A DNA stretch of 5,235 bases from Gemmatimonadota bacterium (lineage in GTDB: Bacteria; Gemmatimonadota; Gemmatimonadetes; Gemmatimonadales; GWC2-71-9). The first letter of the stretch is position 1; each line of letters begins with the position of its first letter. This document shows, one piece after another, positions 1 through 4,289 of this stretch. The position numbers were made by a program, and so were the translations under genes. The DNA lies in NCBI GenBank assembly GCA_003220955.1, contig QHTW01000076.1:1-5235 (forward strand), written 5' to 3'. Under the pieces are notes generated by a model. It did not search any database and was not told where the DNA came from. It saw only the letters and a program-made list of their open reading frames with translations.

Positions 1-1
1 G

Positions 2-220
2 ATCGTGCGGGTGGAGCGGGAGCGTTGCATCGGCTGTGGGGCGTGCCTGGTGCACGGCCCACAGGGAATGTTCGTGCTGGACTCGGATCGCAAGGCGGTG
101 GTGACGCAGCCGGATCAGGAATGGTCGCCGATGGACGGCGGCTACATCCGGCACTGCCCGACTTACGCGATCATCGCGCGGCCGGCGGATCAGGCCAAGG
201 AAATGAGACGATCAGGCTAA
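2..220 (+). CDS. Single-cluster (monocluster) ferredoxin, possibly 5'-partial
   Basis: Small soluble electron carrier, predicted to hold one iron-sulfur cluster in the cytoplasm. Counting from the GTG at position 5 (71 residues), four cysteines are present and no others: C8, C11 and C14 in CIGCGAC, and C51 in HCPTYAI. This C-x2-C-x2-C ... C-P layout, with the last ligand about 36 residues downstream, is that of monocluster ferredoxins such as the Desulfovibrio gigas type. The site where two-cluster ferredoxins have a fourth nearby cysteine carries Gly18 before Pro19, so a second cluster is not expected. The middle (VLDSDRKAVV) fits the acidic strand region of the family. The frame is open to the window edge (ATC at 2-4), so the true start may lie outside; GTG at 5 or 11 are the only candidates inside before the first cysteine. 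The stop overlaps the convergent glycosyltransferase by 4 bases. The electron partner cannot be told from this window. Confidence 0.85.
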   Translation: MVRVERERCIGCGACLVHGPQGMFVLDSDRKAVVTQPDQEWSPMDGGYIRHCPTYAIIARPADQAKEMRRSG

Positions 221-1395
221 GCAGAGACTTGTGATTCGATGTCGCGCAGGTCGCGGATCACACGGTCCCAGTTGTAGTAGGTCTCGATCGCCTTGCGGCC
301 GGCCTGACCGAGCCGGCGTGCGAACAGCTGATCGCCGAACAAGCGCTTGAGCGCCGCCGCCACGGCGACGGGCTCATCAGGATCGACGACGAGCCCGGTC
401 TCCCCGTCGTGCACCGCCTCGGCCAGCCCCCCCGATTGACCGGCAATCACTGGCACCCCGCACGCGCTGGCCTCGGCGAGCGCGACGCCGAAGCCCTCCA
501 CGCGCGATCCGTCGGCGCGGCGCGATACGCCGACGTAGACATTCGCGATGTTGAAGACCGCGGGCAGCTCCGCTTCCGGCACGTTCCCGACAAACCTGAC
601 GTGGTTGCCGAGGTTCAGCTCTTCGGCGAGCCGCTGATACTCTTTGCGTTTCTTGCCGCTACCTACCACCAGATAGTTCACGTCCATTCCATCGTTCCGG
701 CATTGCGCCACGGCACGGAGGGCCATATCGACACCCTTGTACGGCTCGAGTCGCGCGACGGTGAGCGCCCACATTCCACCGTTCACGCCATAGCGCTCCC
801 GCACGGCGCGCGTGTCGATCCCCGGCCGGAACTGCTCGGGATCGGTGCCGAGCGGCACGAGGCGCACGCGCTCGGCGAGGGGATCGAGTCCCAACTCGCG
901 CAGCACCTTCTGCGCCTGCTCGCGGGTCCATTGGCTGTTTGCGACTACGGCGTCGGCGGAGCCCAACAGCGCCTTTGCGGTCTTCCGCGCGAAGCGCGAG
1001 TGATGGATCGCATGCAGCTCCTTCAGCAGATCACCGCCGTGCACGAACACGCCGTACTTCGTCCCGACGCGCTCGTGCATCCATTTCGCTGGATACGTGC
1101 AGGGGCGAATCGAGTCGCACCAGGCGAACCGCGGTTTGTGCTGGCGCGCCAGGCTCGCGACGCGGCGCGCCCAGAACAGCAGCCCGGCAAGGTTGCGAAG
1201 CGCCTTGCTCGGCACCGGCAGCCGGTCCACGACCGCGCCGCTGAAGCGCACATCCGAGTCCTGGGAGTCGCGATGCTGGCCCGTGGAGACGAGCAATTCG
1301 CCGCGCGGATAGCGGCGCGTGACTTCGCCCATCATCCGGGCGATGCCGGTCTGCATCGGGGGGAACTCGCCAGTCAGGAGGAAAGTCTTAGCCAT
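217..1395 (-). CDS. GT4-family glycosyltransferase (GT-B fold)
   Basis: Predicted retaining glycosyltransferase of 392 residues, a normal length for family GT4 (PimA/PimB/WaaG-like), moving a sugar from a nucleotide donor to a lipid or glycan acceptor at the cytoplasmic face of the membrane. The N-terminal Rossmann domain starts with LLTGEFPPMQTGIAR (glycine loop near residue 17) and contains FVHGGD (His119) and VVANSQWTREQ (151-160). The linker region has VPLGTDPEQF (180-189). The C-terminal donor domain has VARLEPYKG with the phosphate-binding pair Arg215 and Lys220, then VVGSG (243-247), and the EX7E motif E300-GFGVALA-E308 followed by GVPVIAG and GGLAEAV. All key residues are intact. ATG at 1395-1393 gives the family N-terminus without extra residues; the only SD-like bases (GGAG) lie about 16 bases upstream, so translation initiation may be weak. 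It is divergent from the tandem GT4 pair and convergent with the ferredoxin. The sugar and acceptor are not predictable from sequence alone. Confidence 0.93.
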   Translation of the reverse strand: MAKTFLLTGEFPPMQTGIARMMGEVTRRYPRGELLVSTGQHRDSQDSDVRFSGAVVDRLPVPSKALRNLAGLLFWARRVASLARQHKPRFAWCDSIRPCTYPAKWMHERVGTKYGVFVHGGDLLKELHAIHHSRFARKTAKALLGSADAVVANSQWTREQAQKVLRELGLDPLAERVRLVPLGTDPEQFRPGIDTRAVRERYGVNGGMWALTVARLEPYKGVDMALRAVAQCRNDGMDVNYLVVGSGKKRKEYQRLAEELNLGNHVRFVGNVPEAELPAVFNIANVYVGVSRRADGSRVEGFGVALAEASACGVPVIAGQSGGLAEAVHDGETGLVVDPDEPVAVAAALKRLFGDQLFARRLGQAGRKAIETYYNWDRVIRDLRDIESQVSA

Positions 1396-1465
1396 CGGCT
1401 GTGTATTGGAGCTCCGCTTCTTCCAACGTCGGCATCGCTGCGGTCACCAGAGGGGGCACGTTCGA

Positions 1466-1495
1466 ATCTTAACGAAACGGGTCCCCGCTGAGCAA
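1466..1495 (-). promoter_or_regulatory. Weak candidate promoter for the minus-strand GT4 gene
   Basis: Read on the minus strand, TTGCTC (1495-1490) and TAAGAT (1471-1466) are separated by 18 bases, a rough sigma-70-like -35/-10 pair with several mismatches. A transcript would start near 1459 and have a leader of roughly 60 bases before the ATG at 1395. It is the best AT-rich box facing this gene in the divergent intergenic region, but the match is poor and chance cannot be excluded. Confidence 0.22.
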
Positions 1496-1523
1496 TCGCT
1501 CGGCGCCATCAAGCGCAGCTAGT

Positions 1524-1529
1524 TATACT
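1524..1529 (+). promoter_or_regulatory. Candidate -10 box for the tandem GT4 pair, near-leaderless
   Basis: TATACT differs from the TATAAT consensus at one position and stands out in GC-rich surroundings. It ends 9 bases before the ATG at 1539, so transcription would begin about 2 to 4 bases before the start codon, giving an almost leaderless mRNA. No clear Shine-Dalgarno sequence precedes that ATG (only a GGGA at 1530-1533), which fits this reading. No convincing -35 hexamer is present at the expected spacing (around 1501-1506), so the call rests on the -10 box and its position. Confidence 0.4.
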
Positions 1530-1924
1530 GGGACTTCGATGCACGTCGTGGTCGCGTCCCATCACCGGCTTCCGGTCGAAGGCTATGGCGGACCGCAACG
1601 CGTCGTCGTGGCGCTGGTCCAGGCGCTGGCGGCCTTGGGGCATCGCGTGACCGTTCTCGCCCAGCCGGGCACCAAACTCCCCGCCGCCTCCCGCGTCATC
1701 GAAGTCTCCCCTCGAGCCCTGAAGAGCAACGGCGGGGGCGCCGATCTTACTCCGTTTCTGCCCGACAATGCCGACATACTGCACGCGCATTTTCCCCTGA
1801 AGCAGGGCCAGAAATCCGTCCCCTTCGTGCAAACATTACATGGCAACTGGAAGCCCGGAACGCCGCTGCCGCCGCATACGATTTTTCTGTCGCGCGATCA
1901 TGCCCGGCGCCACGGCAGCGACAC

Positions 1925-1945
1925 CTTCGTGTACAACGGGCTCGA
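1925..1945 (+). repeat. 21-base perfect direct repeat, copy 1 (within the GT4 pair)
   Basis: Identical base for base to 2867-2887, 942 bases downstream. It encodes the conserved FVYNGLD segment in both paralogues. It is a remnant of the gene duplication, kept by protein constraint, rather than a separate element. Recombination between the copies would fuse the two genes in frame and bypass the frameshift only if the crossover used the downstream gene's 3' part. Confidence 0.7.
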
Positions 1946-2168
1946 TCCCGCGGACTTCATCTTCCGGCCGCGCAAGGAGCAGTGGGATCTCTTTCTCGGC
2001 AAGCTGCACAGCGATCGCGGCTATCACTGGGCGATCGAGGCGGCGAAGCGCACTGGGCGCCGGTTGATCGTCGCCGGCGGCTGGCGGCCGAGCTTCACCG
2101 GTGACATCAAGTACGTCGGCGAGGTGGGGGGCAAGCGCAAAGCCGTCTTGCTCGCGCGCGCGCGATGC

Positions 2169-2171
2169 CTC
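2169..2171 (+). other. Frameshift point: inferred 7-base deletion
   Basis: Upstream of here matching codons in the two paralogues are 942 bases apart (2169 versus 3111, both CTC Leu); downstream they are 949 bases apart (2171 versus 3120, both CCG Pro). The difference is exactly 7 bases, equivalent to CTGGATG in the sister gene. Both flanks align codon for codon, so one 7-base loss explains the frame change. Confidence 0.75.
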
Positions 2172-2476
2172 CGGCGCAATGGGACGAGCCCTTCGGGTTG
2201 CCCACGATCGAGGCGTTGTTCTCGGGAACGCCCGTGCTCGGCACCAAACGCGGCGCGCTGCCCGAAATCCTCACGCCGGACGTCGGTGCTGTGTGCGGCA
2301 CGCTGGACGAGATGATCGCCGCGGCCCAAAACATCGGCACGCGTGATCCCCGGGCCTGCCGCGCGCACGCCGAGCGCTGGTTCACCCATTTCGAGATGGC
2401 CGCCGAATACGTGCGGATGTATCAGGCGCTCATCGGCACCGGGTCGCTGCCCGGCGGCCGAGTGACGCAGGCGGCC

Positions 2477-2482
2477 GGAGGT
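2477..2482 (+). promoter_or_regulatory. Perfect Shine-Dalgarno GGAGGT that decides a CTG start
   Basis: GGAGGT is fully complementary to the 16S rRNA 3' end and sits 7 bases before the CTG at 2490, an ideal spacing. It lies inside the last codons of the upstream frameshifted gene, whose TAG ends at 2488. It is much too far (43 bases) from the first conventional in-frame start, GTG at 2526. Confidence 0.8.
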
Positions 2483-2489
2483 CGCTAGC

Positions 2490-3440
2490 CTGCACGTCGC
2501 GCTGCTGTCCCACCATCGCCTGCCGGTGCGGGGATATGGCGGGACAGAGCGCGTGGTCGCGGCGCTCGTGCAGGGACTTGCCGAGCTCGGTCATCGCGTG
2601 AGCCTGCTCGCGCCCGCGCAGACCAATCTCGCGGGCGCGACATGCATCGCAGTTCCGGAGAAGACGCTGCTCGGGCCGATGCCTGCACTCATGGCGTATC
2701 TGCCGAGCGGTGTCGACGTGGTACACGGGCACTACTCCATTGCACGTCCGCCCGACACGGTGCCGTTTCTACAGACGCTTCATGGAAATCATCGCTCCGG
2801 TGACTCACCGCCCCCGCACACCGTCTGTCTTTCATTCGATCATGCGCGGCGGCATGGCGTCACGAGCTTCGTGTACAACGGGCTCGACCCGAACAGCTTC
2901 ACGTTCCAGTCTAAAAAGGACGACTACGATCTCTTCGTGGGGCGCCTGCACAGCGCGAAAGGATATCGCTGGGCCTTAGCGGCGGCGAAGCGTACCGGAC
3001 GCCGCTTGCTCGTTGCGGGTGGGTGGCGGCCCAGCTTGCGGCGCACGATCCGCTATCTGGGCGAAGTGGACGGCGCGAAGAAGCGCGATCTGTTCGCCGG
3101 CGCGCGTTGTCTCTGGATGCCGGCGTTGTGGGATGAGCCGTTCGGACTCACCCTCATCGAGGCACTGTTCTCAGGCACGCCCGTCGTGGGAACGCGCCGA
3201 GGCGCGCTTCCCGAGATCGTGACGCCTGAAATCGGCGCACTGGGCGACACGTTGGACGAGCTGATCGAGGGCTCGCGGGGGATCGAGACGCGCTCGGCGG
3301 CGGCGTGTCGCGCGCATGCGGAGCGCTTCTTCTCACACATCACGATGGCGGAGCAGTACGTGCGCTTATACCGGAATTTGCTTGCGACCGGAGCGCTGGG
3401 GGGGGGCCCCGGACAACCAATCCCCTACACGACCTCGTAA
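2490..3440 (+). CDS. GT4-family glycosyltransferase, AviGT4-like, probable CTG start
   Basis: Intact second copy of the tandem pair; predicted GT-B glycosyltransferase of 316 residues using a nucleotide sugar, cytoplasmic or membrane-associated. From the CTG, residues run LHVALLSHHRLP, aligning with MHVVVASHHRLP of the upstream copy; starting at GTG 2526 would remove the first beta strand and the SHHRLP segment. An in-frame TGA at 2463-2465 limits extension, and no ATG, GTG or TTG lies between it and 2526. Motifs: GYGGTERVV (15-23), TLHGN (96-100), VYNGLDP (128-134), FVGRLHSAKG with Arg152 and Lys158 (donor phosphate pair), VAGGWRP, then WMPALWDEPFGL and EX7E E216-PFGLTLI-E224, followed by GTPVVGTRRGALPEI. 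All expected catalytic positions are kept. It starts 1 base after the upstream stop, suggesting translational coupling, and overlaps the convergent GT2-like gene by 16 bases. A run of nine G (3398-3406) sits in the poorly conserved C-terminal tail. Sugar specificity is unknown. Confidence 0.9.
   Translation: MHVALLSHHRLPVRGYGGTERVVAALVQGLAELGHRVSLLAPAQTNLAGATCIAVPEKTLLGPMPALMAYLPSGVDVVHGHYSIARPPDTVPFLQTLHGNHRSGDSPPPHTVCLSFDHARRHGVTSFVYNGLDPNSFTFQSKKDDYDLFVGRLHSAKGYRWALAAAKRTGRRLLVAGGWRPSLRRTIRYLGEVDGAKKRDLFAGARCLWMPALWDEPFGLTLIEALFSGTPVVGTRRGALPEIVTPEIGALGDTLDELIEGSRGIETRSAAACRAHAERFFSHITMAEQYVRLYRNLLATGALGGGPGQPIPYTTS
2867..2887 (+). repeat. 21-base perfect direct repeat, copy 2 (within the GT4 pair)
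   Basis: Second copy of the repeat at 1925-1945, encoding FVYNGLD in the intact paralogue. The flanking base on the left differs (G here, C in copy 1), which bounds the perfect match. Confidence 0.7.
3398..3406 (+). repeat. Homopolymer of nine G near the 3' end of the intact GT4 gene
   Basis: Nine consecutive G are followed by CCCC, encoding the Gly-rich tail LGGGPGQP. Such a tract is prone to replication slippage and to base-count errors in sequencing. With the count shown, the gene stops at 3440; in the other two frames the next stops fall near 3505 and 3519, well inside the opposing gene, so the present count gives the most compact arrangement. Confidence 0.8.
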
Positions 3441-4288
3441 TTGCGAAACTCGAATACGCGGGCGCCCGTCAGCCGCTCGATCCAATCCGAGACATAGAAG
3501 CGTAGATGCTCCGGCTTGAAATGCACCGGGCCGATGATGCGCTCGGGATCGTGGCTCCGCTCGGCAATCCATTCCCGCGCGGCGGCGGGATGCGCGCGCG
3601 TGAAGTGCCGCAACAGTGGCGTCCACTCCAGAAAGCCGCGCGCCTGCTCTCGTTCCGAACGCTCGGCGCTCCAGGGATAGATCGTCTTCGAAATCTCGAG
3701 CTTCTCCTTGATGGCGCGCGCGGGGCGGGCCCAGCCGTAGTGAAACATGACCGCGTCGGTGGGACGGGCGCGGATCTTCCGGTCGTTCGGACCGACGCGA
3801 AAGCCCTGCGCGCCTTGATACGGATGGATGTCTCTGCCAAGTCGGATGCAGCGCACCTCACGCCGATACCAGCGCCGGCTCGTCGCGATCCGATCGAAGG
3901 CACCGTAGAAATGCAGGTACTTCACGAGGAGTCCTTCGACTCTTTCATCGTTATCCCACTCGGCGACTTTCTGTTTGAGGATGTGGGCGCCACGCTCATG
4001 CAATACTTCGTCGGCCTGGATGTAAATGCCCCACGAGCCACGGCACGCATCCATGGCGCGCTGCGTCTCGATGGACAACATGATGTTCTTCTTGGTGAAG
4101 TCCCACTCGGTATCGAGGATACGAACGCGCGGGTCGTGGATGGACGCGACGAGATCGCGCGTCTCGTCTTCGGACTTGCCGACGTTGACGACGACTTCGT
4201 CGCAGACTTCCAGTATCGATGCGATCGCCGGAACGATCGGGAAGTCCAGCTTGACCGCGTTCCGCACCAGCGTGAATCCCGACAGCAC
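3425..4288 (-). CDS. GT2-like (GT-A fold) glycosyltransferase family protein
   Basis: Protein of 287 residues resembling a bacterial family of GT2-like glycosyltransferases found in surface-polysaccharide loci. The N-terminus LSGFTLVRNAVKLDFP (2-17) is the first strand and nucleotide-binding region; CDEVVVNVGKSEDET (29-43) follows. WGIYIQADEVLHE (86-98) sits where the metal-binding DXD lies in GT2 enzymes, here Q91-A92-D93-E94. Later conserved blocks are KYLHFYGAFDRI, RRWYRREVR, GAQGFRVG and HYGWARP (183-189). No signal peptide or membrane span is visible, so action at the cytoplasmic face is likely. I chose GTG at 4288, one base after the ABC exporter stop (TGA-C-GTG): the conserved homology begins there, while starting further upstream (ATG at 4408) would add 40 residues that merely antisense-frame the exporter's coding sequence. 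No SD precedes GTG, so coupling to exporter translation is expected. It shares a transcript with the exporter and ends 16 bases inside the convergent GT4 gene. Donor and acceptor unknown. Confidence 0.85.
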   Translation of the reverse strand: MLSGFTLVRNAVKLDFPIVPAIASILEVCDEVVVNVGKSEDETRDLVASIHDPRVRILDTEWDFTKKNIMLSIETQRAMDACRGSWGIYIQADEVLHERGAHILKQKVAEWDNDERVEGLLVKYLHFYGAFDRIATSRRWYRREVRCIRLGRDIHPYQGAQGFRVGPNDRKIRARPTDAVMFHYGWARPARAIKEKLEISKTIYPWSAERSEREQARGFLEWTPLLRHFTRAHPAAAREWIAERSHDPERIIGPVHFKPEHLRFYVSDWIERLTGARVFEFRNYEVV

Positions 4289-4289
4289 G

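Larger units (their letters stand above)
1539..2488 (+). pseudogene. GT4-family glycosyltransferase, frameshifted (first copy of a tandem pair)
   Basis: Broken homologue of the gene just downstream, resembling the AviGT4-like branch of GT4. The first frame runs 1539-2315 (258 codons); sequence related to the sister is lost after Cys210-Leu211, and out-of-frame residues lead to a TGA at 2313-2315. The rest of the donor domain continues in another frame (about 2171-2488) with PAQWDEPFGL, the EX7E segment and ALPEIL. Compared with the sister, 7 bases are missing between CTC (2169) and CCG (2171), removing the codons for a conserved Trp-Met and shifting the frame. N-terminal motifs remain: SHHRLP (7-12), GYGG (15-18), TLHGN (99-103), VYNGLDP (131-137). 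Conserved positions also differ: Gln20 for the usual Glu in GGTERVV, and Lys155/Arg160 where the sister has Arg/Lys. The ATG start aligns with the sister's start. The truncated 258-residue product would lack EX7E and probably be inactive. A sequencing or assembly error remains possible because the second frame is otherwise clean. Confidence 0.85.

Noticed and set aside
409..1491. Long open frame on the plus strand (about 360 codons)
   Set aside because: It is antisense to the GT4 gene at 217-1395, its translation has no recognisable domain and is rich in Arg, Ala and His as expected for a GC-rich shadow frame, while the minus strand carries a complete set of GT4 motifs.
2153..2164. Slippage in the (CG)6 tract as the cause of the frameshift
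   Set aside because: Codon spacing to the paralogue is unchanged (942 bases) up to Leu211 beyond the tract, so the length change lies after it; removing a CG would also delete the matching Ala-Arg-Cys-Leu residues.
2140..2180. Programmed ribosomal frameshift in the first GT4 copy
   Set aside because: There is no slippery heptamer or obvious downstream structure, and a simple frame change would still lack the conserved Trp-Met, so a deletion explains the data better.
2447..2480. Short GC hairpin near the end of the first GT4 copy as a terminator
   Set aside because: The stem is about 5 base pairs, lies within coding sequence and is not followed by a T-run; in GC-rich DNA such pairings are common by chance.
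2526..2528. GTG 2526 as start of the intact GT4 gene
   Set aside because: It would delete the first beta strand and SHHRLP segment shared with the paralogue, and the GGAGGT lies 43 bases away, whereas it is ideally placed for CTG 2490.
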